Shown: in pieces, positions 53,914 through 63,021 of the stretch
Layout of the letters: the number at the start of each line of letters is the position of its first letter
Numbering within the stretch: position 1 is the stretch's first letter
Source: Sulfitobacter sp. LCG007
GTDB lineage: Bacteria > Pseudomonadota > Alphaproteobacteria > Rhodobacterales > Rhodobacteraceae
Length of the DNA stretch: 64,000 nt
Direction of reading: 5' to 3'
Assembly: GCF_040801785.1 (NCBI RefSeq)
Contig: NZ_CP161805.1
Coordinates: forward strand, 3,472,001 to 3,536,000
Notes under the pieces: model-generated
Told to the model about the DNA's origin: nothing
The model's database searches: none
The model's input: only the letters and a program-made list of their open reading frames with translations
Made by a program: the position numbers and the translations under genes

Positions 53914-55878
53914 ATGCAAGTGAACACACGCTTTCTGTGCACCCTCTTCTGTGTTTTGCTGATCGCGGTGCCGGCTTCGGCCGAGCGGCCCCGCCCCCTC
54001 GGCTGGGCCATGGCGGCGGTGCGCGCCGGCAACTGGGACAATGCCGAGATGCTTGCGGCGCGCGACGGTCAGGTCGCGGCGGACGTGGTCGAATGGATGC
54101 GCCTGCGGGCGGGCAAGGGAAATGCGCAGCAGGTGATGGAATTTCTCGCCCGCCGCCCCGACTGGCCCGGCGAGAGCTACCTGCGCCGCCAGTCCGAAGA
54201 GGCGATGACCTCGGCCGCGGATGCCGACCTCATCGCTTTCTACAGCGTGCAGGGTCCTCAGACACCGGAAAGCGTGCTGACCTATGCGCGCGCGCTGCGC
54301 CGGCTGGGGCGCAGCGGGGATGCGGATGCCGAGATCGTCCGGGCCTGGCGGACCTATCCGATGGCCAGCACCACGCAGACCGTCTACCTCACCGAATATC
54401 CCGATCTCATCCGGCCGCACCATGTCGCCCGGCTGGACGAGATGCTCTGGACGGGCAACCCGGTCAATGCCGAACGCCTCTACGACCTGGTGCCACCCCA
54501 GCATGTACGGCTCGCCAGGGCGCGTCTCGCGCTGCAACAGCGCGCACCCGGTGTGGACATCCTGATCGCGGCGGTCCCGAAGTCGCTGGCCGACGATCCC
54601 GGTCTGCAGTACGACCGTTTCGTCTGGCGCATCCGGGCGGGTCGCGAGGACGACGCCAAGACGCTGATGCACGCCCGCTCGACCAGTGCGGCGGCGCTCG
54701 GACGACCCCATGAATGGGCAAACCGCCGCCGATCCCTGGCACGCGACGAGATGCGCGGCGGCAATCCCGTCCGCGCCTACGAGATCGCCGCGCGCCACTT
54801 CCTTGCGGAAGGGTCGGACTATGCCGATCTCGAATGGCTCGCCGGCTACGTCGCGCTGGTGAAGCTGAAAGAGCCGAAGACGGCCCTTGCGCATTTCCGC
54901 AACCTCGACAAGGCCGTCGCCTCGCCAATCTCCAAGGGCCGGGCGGCCTATTGGCGCGGAAGGGCGCTCGAGGCGGCGGGTGATGCGGCCGCCGCCGACC
55001 AGGCCTTCACCGAGGGCGCGCTCTATCAGTCTTCTTTCTACGGGCTGCTTGCCGCCGAACGCGCCGGGCTGCCCTTCGACGCCGCGCTCGCCACCGAAGC
55101 GCCCGCCGGCAGCTGGAAGACCGCGGCCTTCGCCAAAAGCTCGGTCTTCGAGGCGGGGATACTGCTGCGCGCCTCCGGCGAAACCGAGCTGGCGGAACGC
55201 TTCTGGACGCATCTGGCCGAAACCCTCGACGGGCAGGACGCGGCGCGGCTGGCGCAGATCGCAATCGACGCGGGCGAAGCGCATCTGGCCCTGATGATCG
55301 CCAAGCGCGTGGCGGAACGCGGCATCGTCATTCCGCTTGCCTACTATCCGCTCGACAGGGTCGGCGAAGCGAGACTGCCGATGGCGCCCGAGATGGTTCT
55401 CTCGATCGCGCGGCGGGAAAGCGAGTTCGATCCGGCCGTGCAAAGTTCCGTCGGCGCGCGCGGGCTGATGCAGATCATGCCCGAGACCGGAAGGCTCGTG
55501 GCCGCGCAGCTTGGCAGGGCGTACGAGCATTCGACGGACAGGATGATTTCCGACCCGGCATACAATGCCCAGCTGGGCGCCGCCTATCTCGCCACGCTCG
55601 CCGGTCGCTTCGACGGAAACGTGGTGATGATGGCGGCGGGCTACAATGCAGGACCCGGCCGGCCTGCGCGCTGGATGCAGGAATACGGCGATCCGCGGCG
55701 CGGAGAAATCGACATGGTGGACTGGATCGAGCACATCCCCTTCCGCGAGACGCAGAACTACGTGATGCGCGTGACCGAGAGCCTGCCGAGCTACCGCGCC
55801 CGGCTCGGCAAAGAAGCGCTGCCCGTGCCGTTCTCGCAAGAGCTTGCTGGCTCAACCCTTCGTGCGTTCGCGCCATAG
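53914..55878 (+). CDS. Soluble lytic murein transglycosylase (Slt-type)
   Basis: 654 residues with a signal peptide (residues 1-23, ending PASA). A large superhelical N-terminal part of alpha repeats (about 30-480, for example YADLEWLAGYVALVKLKEPKTALAHF) is followed by the lysozyme-like catalytic domain: catalytic Glu502 in SIARRESEFDP, SVGARGLMQIMPETG, AAYLATLAGRF and AAGYNAGPGRPARW. It cleaves peptidoglycan to anhydromuropeptides in the periplasm. It converges with and overlaps the DMT transporter gene by 27 bp. Confidence 0.93.
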   Translation: MQVNTRFLCTLFCVLLIAVPASAERPRPLGWAMAAVRAGNWDNAEMLAARDGQVAADVVEWMRLRAGKGNAQQVMEFLARRPDWPGESYLRRQSEEAMTSAADADLIAFYSVQGPQTPESVLTYARALRRLGRSGDADAEIVRAWRTYPMASTTQTVYLTEYPDLIRPHHVARLDEMLWTGNPVNAERLYDLVPPQHVRLARARLALQQRAPGVDILIAAVPKSLADDPGLQYDRFVWRIRAGREDDAKTLMHARSTSAAALGRPHEWANRRRSLARDEMRGGNPVRAYEIAARHFLAEGSDYADLEWLAGYVALVKLKEPKTALAHFRNLDKAVASPISKGRAAYWRGRALEAAGDAAAADQAFTEGALYQSSFYGLLAAERAGLPFDAALATEAPAGSWKTAAFAKSSVFEAGILLRASGETELAERFWTHLAETLDGQDAARLAQIAIDAGEAHLALMIAKRVAERGIVIPLAYYPLDRVGEARLPMAPEMVLSIARRESEFDPAVQSSVGARGLMQIMPETGRLVAAQLGRAYEHSTDRMISDPAYNAQLGAAYLATLAGRFDGNVVMMAAGYNAGPGRPARWMQEYGDPRRGEIDMVDWIEHIPFRETQNYVMRVTESLPSYRARLGKEALPVPFSQELAGSTLRAFAP

Positions 55879-56745
55879 GGTGAACAAACCCGCCGCGACG
55901 ATGATCGCCACGCCAAGCGCCACGTTCGGCGCGATGTGCTCGGCGAAGATCACGATGCCGATGAGCGAGGCGAAGACGAGCTGGAAATAGGCGAAGGGCT
56001 GGACCGCGCTCGCCTCTGCCACCTCGTAGCAGCGGATCAGCAGCCAGTGGCCCGAAACGCCGGTCACACACAGCAGCGCCATCCACATCCAGTCCCCGCG
56101 GCTCATCGGCTCCCAGAAGAAGAGACCCACGGCGGTCATGGCGACCGCGCCAACGGTGCCGGTCCAGAAAAAGCTGGTGGCCGTGCTGTCTTGTCGCGCG
56201 GCATAGCGTGTCAGAAGCCCGTAAAGCGCGAACATCAGCGACGACACCAGCGGTATGACGGCTGCCGGATCGAAGACGCCCCAGCCGGGTCTCAGGATGA
56301 TCATCACCCCGATGAAACCGACGGCGATGGCGGACCAGCGCCGCCAGCCCACCTTCTCGCCAAGGACCGGTCCGGACAGCGCCGCCACCAGAAGCGGGTA
56401 GCAGGCGAAGACAGCGTGGCTTTCGACGAGTCCGAGGATCGTGAAGGCCGCAACCATGACGCAGATCTCCGCCGCCAGCAGGACGCCGCGCAGGCCCTGA
56501 ACCCACGGTTGCCGCGTCCGGGCCGCCGCGCGAAGCCCGCCCGCCTTGCGGGCCGCGACGGTCATGACGAAGGCCGCGAAGAACCAGTAGCGGATCATCA
56601 CCACCATGTAGACGTTGTATTCGCCCGCGAGATGGCGCGAAATGCCGTCCTGTGCGGCGAAGACGACCGTGGTCATCAGCATCAGCACGATCCCGAGCCG
56701 GGTATCGTTGCTCTGCGCCGGGCGCAGGGGCTCGCTATGGGTCAT
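55852..56745 (-). CDS. DMT-superfamily (EamA/RhaT) membrane transporter
   Basis: 297 residues from MTHSEPLRPAQSNDTRL (ATG ending at 56745). Ten hydrophobic helices in two EamA repeats, with GISRHLAGEYNVYMVVMIRYWFFAAFV near the start and LIRCYEVAEASAVQPFAYFQLVFASLIG near the end. Such proteins export amino acids, nucleosides or other metabolites; the substrate is unknown. The start overlaps the mnmD stop (ATGA), so the two are probably co-transcribed. Confidence 0.9.
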   Translation of the reverse strand: MTHSEPLRPAQSNDTRLGIVLMLMTTVVFAAQDGISRHLAGEYNVYMVVMIRYWFFAAFVMTVAARKAGGLRAAARTRQPWVQGLRGVLLAAEICVMVAAFTILGLVESHAVFACYPLLVAALSGPVLGEKVGWRRWSAIAVGFIGVMIILRPGWGVFDPAAVIPLVSSLMFALYGLLTRYAARQDSTATSFFWTGTVGAVAMTAVGLFFWEPMSRGDWMWMALLCVTGVSGHWLLIRCYEVAEASAVQPFAYFQLVFASLIGIVIFAEHIAPNVALGVAIIVAAGLFTLWRERTKG

Positions 56746-57419
56746 TCGGTCAGGGCTCCGCGGGTCATATGCCGCTTGCGGCCATAACCGGGGGCGCGGG
56801 TGATGTCGAACCCCGCCGCCTCCAGCCCGCGGCGCACGAAGCCTGCAGCCGTGTAGGTGGCCACGGTGCCCCCCGGCGCGGTGTGGCGCGCGACCTCTGC
56901 CATCAGATCGGGCGACCACATCTCGGGGTTCTTCGCCGGAGAGAACCCGTCGAGATACCAGGCGTCCGCCTGCCCCTCCCAGGTCGGGAGGATCTCGCGG
57001 GCATCGCCCACCAGCAGTTCGAGCACCATGCCGTCGCCCAGCTCGTAGCGCCCGGTTGCGGGCCGCCAGGCCTCCAGCAGGACCGGCGCGGATGCGGACA
57101 GCTCCGGAAAGGCCGCGAGGGCCCGCGCCATGTCGGCGCGGTTCAGCGGAAAGGCCTCGAAGCTCGTGTACACCAGACGCCCCGGCACGCCCGCGCCGCG
57201 CCAGGCCATCAGCGTCGTGAGGCAGTTGAGACCGGTCCCGAAGCCCAGTTCGGCGATCCTCAGGTCCCCCTGAAAACGCCCCGGCAGTCCGTTTCCCGCA
57301 AGAAAGACGTGCCGCGTCTCGGCCAGGCCGTCGTCGAGGCTGTAGTAGGGATCGTCGAAACGGGTCGAGACGGGCACCCCGCTGTCTTTCCAGGCCACAT
57401 CTGTCGTCTGGTCGGCCAC
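56742..57419 (-). CDS. mnmD: tRNA U34 methyltransferase MnmD
   Basis: 225 residues from a GTG at 57417-57419 (VADQTTDVAWKDSGVPVSTRFDD), with AGAGG upstream; an ATG 21 codons earlier has no family match. It is the methyltransferase half of MnmC, completing 5-methylaminomethyl-2-thiouridine at the wobble base. SAM-site motifs: RIAELGFGTGLNCLT, YTSFEAFPLNRADM, LLVGDAREILP and AWYLDGFSPAKNPEMWS. The neighbouring divergent gene encodes a protein like the other, FAD-dependent, half of MnmC. Confidence 0.9.
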   Translation of the reverse strand: MADQTTDVAWKDSGVPVSTRFDDPYYSLDDGLAETRHVFLAGNGLPGRFQGDLRIAELGFGTGLNCLTTLMAWRGAGVPGRLVYTSFEAFPLNRADMARALAAFPELSASAPVLLEAWRPATGRYELGDGMVLELLVGDAREILPTWEGQADAWYLDGFSPAKNPEMWSPDLMAEVARHTAPGGTVATYTAAGFVRRGLEAAGFDITRAPGYGRKRHMTRGALTE

Positions 57420-57481
57420 ATCGCGCCTCTGTAGAAGGGGAAAATCCGGCGGGACACTGTGACAACGCGGAAGGATTGGCA

Positions 57482-58519
57482 ATGGTCGACATTACCGTAC
57501 GGGGGGCTGGAATCTTCGGCCTGTCCACGGCCTGGGCCTGCGTCCGTCGCGGGGCGACGGTCCGCGTCATCGATCCGGCCGGACCGGCTGCCGGCAGCAG
57601 CGGCGGCGTCGTCGGGGCGCTTGCCCCGCATGTGCCGGAGAACTGGAACGTGAAGAAGGCCTTCCAGCTCGAGAGCCTGCTGATGGCGGAAAGCTTCTGG
57701 GCAGGGGTCGCGGCGACAGGGGGCAAGGATCCGGGCTATGCCCGCACGGGGCGGCTGCAGCCGATCCGCGATGCCCAGGCGCTGGAGATGGCCCGCGCGC
57801 GCCGGGCCGGAGCCGCGACGCACTGGGAAAGCCACGCCGCCTGGGACGTCATCCCCGCCGAGGGCGCGGGCTGGGAGCCGAATTCGCCCACCGGCTGGCT
57901 GATCCAGGACACGCTGAGCGCGCGCATTCACCCGCGAAACGCCTGCCACGCCCTCGTCGCGGCACTTCGCGAACGCGGGGTCGAGGTGGTGCCGGAAGGC
58001 CCGCAGAGTGGCCTGACGGTCTGGGCGACCGGCGCGGCGGGTCTGGCGGAGCTTGGATCCGACCTCGGGCGCGACATCGGGACGGGCATCAAGGGACAGG
58101 CCGCGCTCTTGCGCCACGACGCGCCGAGCGCCCCGCAGCTTTTCGTCGACGGTCTTCATGTGGTGCCACATGCGGATGGCAGCGTTGCGATCGGATCGAC
58201 CAGCGAATGCGACTTCGACGGCCCGCAGGACACGGATGCCCTGCTGGACGCGCTGATCGAAAAGGCCCGCATCGCCCTTCCGCGCCTGTCCGAAGCCCCG
58301 GTGATCGAGCGTTGGGCCGGGCTGAGGCCGCGTGCAAGGACCCGGGCCCCGATGCTGGGTCCCTGGCCCGGGCGGGACGGTCACTACATCGCCAACGGCG
58401 GCTTCAAGATCGGCTTTGGCATGGCGCCGAAAGGGGCCGAGGTGATGGCGCTGTTGCTGCTCGACGGCCGCGACGAGATCCCCGCGGATTTCCGTGTCGA
58501 GGCGTCTCTCACCCGATGA
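57482..58519 (+). CDS. FAD-dependent oxidoreductase, MnmC C-terminal-domain-like
   Basis: 345 residues from the ATG at 57482, six bases after GGAAGGA. The DAO-type Rossmann motif is VRGAGIFGLSTAWACVRRGATVRVIDP, followed by SSGGVVGALAPHVPENW, and the C-terminal part has GLRPRARTRAPMLGPWP and ANGGFKIGFGMAPKGAEVM. In gammaproteobacteria the FAD domain, which removes the carboxymethyl group of cmnm5U34, is fused to MnmD. Next to mnmD, this is plausibly the same activity encoded separately. A glycine/D-amino-acid oxidase role is the alternative. Confidence 0.75.
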   Translation: MVDITVRGAGIFGLSTAWACVRRGATVRVIDPAGPAAGSSGGVVGALAPHVPENWNVKKAFQLESLLMAESFWAGVAATGGKDPGYARTGRLQPIRDAQALEMARARRAGAATHWESHAAWDVIPAEGAGWEPNSPTGWLIQDTLSARIHPRNACHALVAALRERGVEVVPEGPQSGLTVWATGAAGLAELGSDLGRDIGTGIKGQAALLRHDAPSAPQLFVDGLHVVPHADGSVAIGSTSECDFDGPQDTDALLDALIEKARIALPRLSEAPVIERWAGLRPRARTRAPMLGPWPGRDGHYIANGGFKIGFGMAPKGAEVMALLLLDGRDEIPADFRVEASLTR

Positions 58520-58618
58520 CGCAGCCGGATCTTGCCTGCAAGGCGGCGTCAGCCCTGCCCCCTGCGATTGAGCCGACCATGTGCGAAGCGGGTCCGGGAG
58601 ACGACACGGGCGCCGGCA

Positions 58619-59206
58619 TCAGGCCGTCTTCGCTTGAAGGATGTCGATCATCAGGTGCTGGAGAAGAATGATTGTCTTGGCATCACGCATTTCGCCGGTC
58701 CCGATCATCGCGACTGCCTCCGTTATCGGCATCTCGATCACCTCGATGTCCTCTCCTTCCCTGTAGGAGCCACCGCCTTCGGCCTGCCGGTTCTCGGAGC
58801 GATAGGTGCCCCTGAAGAAGGCAAGATACTCGGTCACGGATCCCGGGCTCATGTAGATATCGAACAGGTGCGTCAGGGCATCGACCTGAAAACCCGTCTC
58901 TTCGATCAGCTCGGCGCGCATCCGCTCTTCGGGGCCGGCCCCATCCAGCAGCCCGGCGGGCGTTTCGATCAGCGCCTCGGGTCCGCGGTTGAGAAAGACC
59001 GGCAACCTGAACTGCCGTGTCAGCAGGACGCAGTCGGTGTCGGGGTTATGAAGCAGGCATGTCGCGCCGTTCCCGCGGTCATACACCTCGCGCGTCTGAA
59101 CCTGCCACTCGCCGCTTCGGCGACGCAGCTCGTAGCGATGTTTCGTCAACCTGCCCCAGTCATCGGAAAGCATTTCTTCGGAAATCCGTCGGAAGATATC
59201 GCCCAT
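58619..59206 (-). CDS. Nudix hydrolase (NudK-like)
   Basis: 195 residues from MGDIFRRISEEMLSDDWGRLTK (ATG ending at 59206); an ATG 20 codons upstream is less likely. The Nudix box is in LIETPAGLLDGAGPEERMRAELIEETGF. The core REXXEE appears as AELIEE with an Arg just before it, so the usual Arg is displaced by one. NudK-type segments are VYDRGNGATCLLHNPDTDCVLLTRQFRLPVF. Relatives hydrolyse GDP-mannose or ADP-ribose. It diverges from the DeoR-family gene. Confidence 0.85.
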   Translation of the reverse strand: MGDIFRRISEEMLSDDWGRLTKHRYELRRRSGEWQVQTREVYDRGNGATCLLHNPDTDCVLLTRQFRLPVFLNRGPEALIETPAGLLDGAGPEERMRAELIEETGFQVDALTHLFDIYMSPGSVTEYLAFFRGTYRSENRQAEGGGSYREGEDIEVIEMPITEAVAMIGTGEMRDAKTIILLQHLMIDILQAKTA

Positions 59207-59243
59207 TGCCGCATACCTTGATTGCATCCGCGTTTGGCGATAT

Positions 59244-59259
59244 CGTGCAAAAACGTGCA
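59244..59259. promoter_or_regulatory. CGTGCA direct repeat between the Nudix and DeoR genes
   Basis: CGTGCA at 59244-59249 and 59254-59259, exactly 10 bp apart (one helical turn), in a 73-bp divergent gap. It would suit binding of a regulator such as the adjacent DeoR-family protein, which would then control both genes. Confidence 0.4.
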
Positions 59260-59279
59260 GAGTCAAGAAAGATCGCGCA

Positions 59280-60044
59280 GTGCTGAGCCATGAACGAAAG
59301 GCCCGTCTCCTGTCGATGCTGGCGCAGACCGGAAGTGTCGTGGCCCGGAATGCCAGTCAGGATCTGGGGGTATCGGAAGACACCATACGGCGCGACCTGC
59401 GGGAGCTGGCCAAGGACGGACGCCTGAAGCGCGTGCATGGCGGTGCGGTCCCCGTCGCGACCGCGAATGCCGCCTTTCCGGCCCGGACGGGCATCGCGAC
59501 ACCGGAAAAGGTCGCCATCGGAAAGCGGGCGGCGGCAATGGTCGAGACGGGCCAGGTGATTTTCGTCGACGGCGGCACGACCGCTCTCGAGCTCGCGCGG
59601 AGCCTGCCAACAGACCTGAACGCCACCGTCATCACGCACAGCCCCAACGTGGCGATGCAACTTCTCGATCATGCGCAGCTGACCGTCGAGATCGTGGGCG
59701 GCAGGCTCTTCCGCCACTCGGTCGTGGCATGCGGTGCGGCAACGCTCGCATCGCTGGATCGCTACCGCCCGGACGTCTGCTTCATCGGCGCGACCGGGCT
59801 GCACCCCGATCACGGCATCACCACCGGTGACAGCGAGGAAGCCGCGGTCAAACGCGCGATCATCGCCAGATCGGGCTCGGCGATCATCCTAGCCTCTTCC
59901 GAGAAGCTCGGAGCGGTGTCGTCCTTCGCGGTCGCCAGATGGGAGGATGTGCACGGTGTCATCGTCGCGGCAGACGCCATGCCAAAGGCACTGGATCTCT
60001 TCGCGCACCTCGGCTGCGAAATCAGCTCCAGCAGCGACCTCTGA
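59280..60044 (+). CDS. DeoR/GlpR-family transcriptional regulator (GTG start)
   Basis: 254 residues from the GTG at 59280. The N-terminal winged helix contains NASQDLGVSEDTIRRDLRELAKDGRLKRVHGGA, the DeoR signature. The C-terminal sugar-phosphate-sensing domain has FVDGGTTALELARSL, CFIGATGLHPDHGITTGDSEEAAVKRAII and SSEKLG. It probably represses a sugar or related catabolic gene; the nearest candidate is the divergent Nudix gene. The effector is unknown. Confidence 0.9.
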   Translation: MLSHERKARLLSMLAQTGSVVARNASQDLGVSEDTIRRDLRELAKDGRLKRVHGGAVPVATANAAFPARTGIATPEKVAIGKRAAAMVETGQVIFVDGGTTALELARSLPTDLNATVITHSPNVAMQLLDHAQLTVEIVGGRLFRHSVVACGAATLASLDRYRPDVCFIGATGLHPDHGITTGDSEEAAVKRAIIARSGSAIILASSEKLGAVSSFAVARWEDVHGVIVAADAMPKALDLFAHLGCEISSSSDL

Positions 60045-60098
60045 CGGCGTGTGGAGAGCCTGCAGCGACAACCGCAGGATCGCCGAGGGCAGGCGCTT

Positions 60099-60899
60099 TC
60101 AGGCCCGTCCCTGCATGCACTGGCGTCCGTTCGGCCCGCGTACCCAGAAGTCGCGGCCCGCGCGGCAGATCTCGGCCGTTTCGCCCAGCAACAGGGGCGA
60201 AGTCGCGCGGTACGAGAATTCGGACAGCGGCCCGAAATGGTCCGCCGCCGCCAGCATCAGGATCTGCGCGAGAAGCGGGCCGTGCACCACGAGATTTGCA
60301 TAGCCCTCGACGTCCCGCGCATAGTCGATGTCGTAGTGGATACGATGCCCGTTGAAGGTCAGCGCCGAGTAGCGCATCAACAGAACGGCATCGAAGCTCA
60401 TTTCCCTGCGCTCGGTCTCGTCGCTACGTGCGGTCGGCGCGACGGGAGCGGGCGCCGCGGGATCGGGGTCGCGACGGTAGACCAGGTCCTGCCACTCGGT
60501 CACGCATGGCCGGTCATCCTGGCGGATCTCGTGGCGAAGGGTCACGAGCGCCAATAGCCCGCTGCGCCCCTCCTTGCGCGTGCTGCTTTCGCAGACGCTT
60601 GTCCTTGAGGCAGGAACCCCCGCGCGCAGGGGCGCCTCAAAGCGCAGCCTTCCCCCGGCCCACATCCTGCGCGGAAGTCCCATGTCGGGCACCAGCCCGT
60701 TGCCCCGGGCGGGATGGCCGTCACGCCCCAGCGCCACGGGAGGCAGCGGCGACCAGAAATAGATCTGGTGAAAGAACGGCGGCAGGGGATCGCCGCTGCG
60801 CAGATTCGGGGCATGACCCAATGCGACCTGAAGCGCTTCGGCCCGCGCGGGGTCCATCAGATCGCTTTGACTTGACCGACCCGGCAACGCATCCTTCAT
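60099..60899 (-). CDS. MaoC/HTD2-like acyl-thioester dehydratase
   Basis: 266 residues from the ATG ending at 60899; an ATG four codons upstream is equally possible, and neither has a clear Shine-Dalgarno sequence. SFDAVLLMRYSALTFNGHRIHYDIDYARDVEGYANLVVHGPLLAQILM is the MaoC-type hydratase segment with the Asp-His pair; the N-terminal half has PDMGLPRRMWAGGRLRFEAPLRAG. The pattern is that of HTD2/FAS1-type dehydratases or mesaconyl-C4-CoA hydratases. Substrate unknown. It diverges from a VOC gene. Confidence 0.8.
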   Translation of the reverse strand: MKDALPGRSSQSDLMDPARAEALQVALGHAPNLRSGDPLPPFFHQIYFWSPLPPVALGRDGHPARGNGLVPDMGLPRRMWAGGRLRFEAPLRAGVPASRTSVCESSTRKEGRSGLLALVTLRHEIRQDDRPCVTEWQDLVYRRDPDPAAPAPVAPTARSDETERREMSFDAVLLMRYSALTFNGHRIHYDIDYARDVEGYANLVVHGPLLAQILMLAAADHFGPLSEFSYRATSPLLLGETAEICRAGRDFWVRGPNGRQCMQGRA

Positions 60900-60926
60900 G
60901 CGAGACACCATGCAAGGAGCACCGCG

Positions 60927-61343
60927 ATGTCGCAATCCCGAATCCAGTGCCGTGTGCGCGAACTGGATCACCTTGTCCTGACCGTCGCGAACATCCCCGA
61001 GACGGTGCGCTTCTACACCCAGGTTCTCGGCATGCGCGGCACCCAGTTCGGGGAGGAAAACGCGGTGCGCCGCTGGGCCCTGCAATACGGGCAGTCCAAG
61101 ATCAACCTGCACCAGAAGGGGCGCGAATTCGAACCCAGGGCCGCCGATCCGCGCGCCGGCAGCGCCGATCTGTGCTTTCTCACCGATGCGCCGCTGGCGG
61201 ACTGGATCGACCATCTGGAGGCGCATCAGGTCGATCTCGTCGAAGGCCCGGTGAAGCGCACCGGGGCCCGCGGTCCGATCAATTCGCTCTATATCCGCGA
61301 CCCCGACGGCAACCTGATCGAGATTGCCGTCCCCGAGGAATGA
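60927..61343 (+). CDS. VOC-family (glyoxalase-like) protein
   Basis: 138 residues with AAGGAG nine bases before the ATG. A vicinal-oxygen-chelate fold: LDHLVLTVANIPETVRFYTQVLGMRG (first His ligand), INLHQKG in the middle and SLYIRDPDGNLIEI (final Glu ligand) at the end. VOC proteins are metal-dependent isomerases, epimerases, dioxygenases or resistance proteins; this one's substrate is unknown. Confidence 0.85.
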   Translation: MSQSRIQCRVRELDHLVLTVANIPETVRFYTQVLGMRGTQFGEENAVRRWALQYGQSKINLHQKGREFEPRAADPRAGSADLCFLTDAPLADWIDHLEAHQVDLVEGPVKRTGARGPINSLYIRDPDGNLIEIAVPEE

Positions 61344-61365
61344 TCCGGCGGACCGGCCGCCGGTC

Positions 61366-62016
61366 TCAGGCGGTCGGCAGGATGACGATCTCGACCCGGC
61401 GATTGCGCGCCTTGCCTTCGGCAGTGAGGTTGCTCGCCACAGGCTGGCTTTCGCCGCGCCCGACCGCCTGGACCCGGTTCCCCGGAACGCCCGCATCGGT
61501 CAGCACACGCGCGACGGCCCATGCCCGGCGCTCCGAGAGCGGCTGGTTGTAGGAGGCCTCGCCGTCACTGTCCGTGTGCCCGACGACCTGGATCGTCGAC
61601 TGCGGATACTGCCGGAGGTTTGCAGCCACGGCCGCAAGCTCGGAGCGCAGGGCGGGAGCGACGGTTGCGCTGTCGGTCGCAAAAAGGATGTCCTGCGGCA
61701 GGGTCACGATCAGGCGGTCGCCGGTATTGGTGATCTGGATGTTGTTGTTCGCGACCTGGCGGCGCAGATCCGCCTCCTGCTTGTCCAGCGAATAGCCGAT
61801 CCCGGCGCCGACCGCCGCGCCCACGGCCGCCCCCTTCAGCGCATCGCTGCTGTCGCCGACGAGCGCGCCAAGCGCCGCGCCGGCACCGGCGCCGATCAGC
61901 GCTCCCTTCTGCGTGTTCTGCGTTCCCGGCCCGCCCATCATCGCGGGATCGGTACAGGCCGCCAGAGCAAGCGCTCCGGCCATGGCGAAAACGAGCTTTG
62001 TCTTGCGGGGTATCAT
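61366..62016 (-). CDS. OmpA-family lipoprotein with glycine-zipper
   Basis: 216 residues from MIPRKTKLVFAMAG (ATG ending at 62016; an ATG 18 codons upstream is not part of a signal peptide). Signal sequence with lipobox ALAAC. A glycine-zipper segment (about 35-80, GALIGAGAGAALGALVG and AAVGAAVGAGIGYSLD) is followed by an OmpA C-terminal peptidoglycan-binding domain with VVGHTDSDGEASYNQPLSERRAWAVA. It resembles outer-membrane YiaD-like proteins that tether the membrane to the wall. Confidence 0.9.
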   Translation of the reverse strand: MIPRKTKLVFAMAGALALAACTDPAMMGGPGTQNTQKGALIGAGAGAALGALVGDSSDALKGAAVGAAVGAGIGYSLDKQEADLRRQVANNNIQITNTGDRLIVTLPQDILFATDSATVAPALRSELAAVAANLRQYPQSTIQVVGHTDSDGEASYNQPLSERRAWAVARVLTDAGVPGNRVQAVGRGESQPVASNLTAEGKARNRRVEIVILPTA

Positions 62017-62154
62017 GTCTGCGGCCTCTGTTTTGCGGCCCCGTTCGTGCGGGGCATCTCGTGATGTCACGTCCCGGTTATGCCTCCCATATGCCCTTCT
62101 GCCAAGGACAAGATCGCCCGTTGGCGGATTGCCCCCGCCGGAACCGCGTGCGCT

Positions 62155-63021
62155 TCAGGCTTCGGCGCGCGCGGATTCGTATGCCAGCATCGCGCGCTTC
62201 ACTGGCAGGCCCCAGTGATACCCGCCGAGCCCTCCGGACTTGCGCAGGGCGCGGTGACAGGGGATCAGCCAGCTGATCGGATTGCGGCCGACGGCAGTGC
62301 CCACAGCCCGCACAGCCCGCGGCGTCCCGATGGCCTGCGCGATCTCGGAATATGTCGTCACATGGCCTGACGGGATCTCCAGAAGAGCCTCCCAGACCTT
62401 GATCTGGAAGGGCGCGCCGATCAGGAACAGTGGCGCGGGTTCGAGCCGCGAGTCCTGCGCGCCGAAGGCCCGCAGCACCCAGGGCCGCAGGCGCATGGGA
62501 TCCTCGACGAACACGGCCTTCGGCCAGCGTGACAGCAGATCCTCGAGCGTGCCGGCCTCGCCCTTCTCGGCCGAAAGACCGATGCCGCAGATGCCGCGGT
62601 CGGTGCCCATCACCAGCGCCGGACCGAAGGGGCTGTCGAACCAGCCCCAGAAGATCGTCAACCCCGCGCCGTCGCGGGCATATTCCCCCGGGCTCATCGC
62701 CTCCCAGCGCAGGAAGAGGTCATGCAGCCGCCCGCTGCCCGAAAGCCCGAGCGCGTTGCTTGCGTCGAGCGTCGTGAACCGGTCGCGCAGGAGCGACTTG
62801 GCATGTCCCAGCATCAGGTATTGCTGGTAGCGCTTGGGCGAGACCCCCGCCCAGCGCGAGAACAGTCTCTGGAAATGGGCCGGGCTCATGTCCATTTCAT
62901 CGGCGAGCGCGTCCAGCGACAAGGGCTCTTCGGCAGCGTCGATCAGGTCGATCGCGCGCCGCATCACCTGGTAGTGGTAGGACCCGTCGCCGGGGTCAGG
63001 GAGATGCTGATGCTGTGTCAT
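62155..63021 (-). CDS. Ada-type regulator / methylated-DNA-protein cysteine methyltransferase
   Basis: 288 residues from MTQHQHLPDPGDGSYHYQ (ATG ending at 63021). An AraC-type helix-turn-helix (about 12-110, MSPAHFQRLFSRWAGVSPKRYQQYLMLG) is followed by the alkyltransferase domain with active-site Cys255 in WLIPCHRAL and GHVTTYSEIAQAIG. It lacks the N-terminal metal-binding Ada domain, so it is the shorter Ada-like form. It repairs O6-methylguanine and may regulate its own expression. It diverges from nth. Confidence 0.9.
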   Translation of the reverse strand: MTQHQHLPDPGDGSYHYQVMRRAIDLIDAAEEPLSLDALADEMDMSPAHFQRLFSRWAGVSPKRYQQYLMLGHAKSLLRDRFTTLDASNALGLSGSGRLHDLFLRWEAMSPGEYARDGAGLTIFWGWFDSPFGPALVMGTDRGICGIGLSAEKGEAGTLEDLLSRWPKAVFVEDPMRLRPWVLRAFGAQDSRLEPAPLFLIGAPFQIKVWEALLEIPSGHVTTYSEIAQAIGTPRAVRAVGTAVGRNPISWLIPCHRALRKSGGLGGYHWGLPVKRAMLAYESARAEA

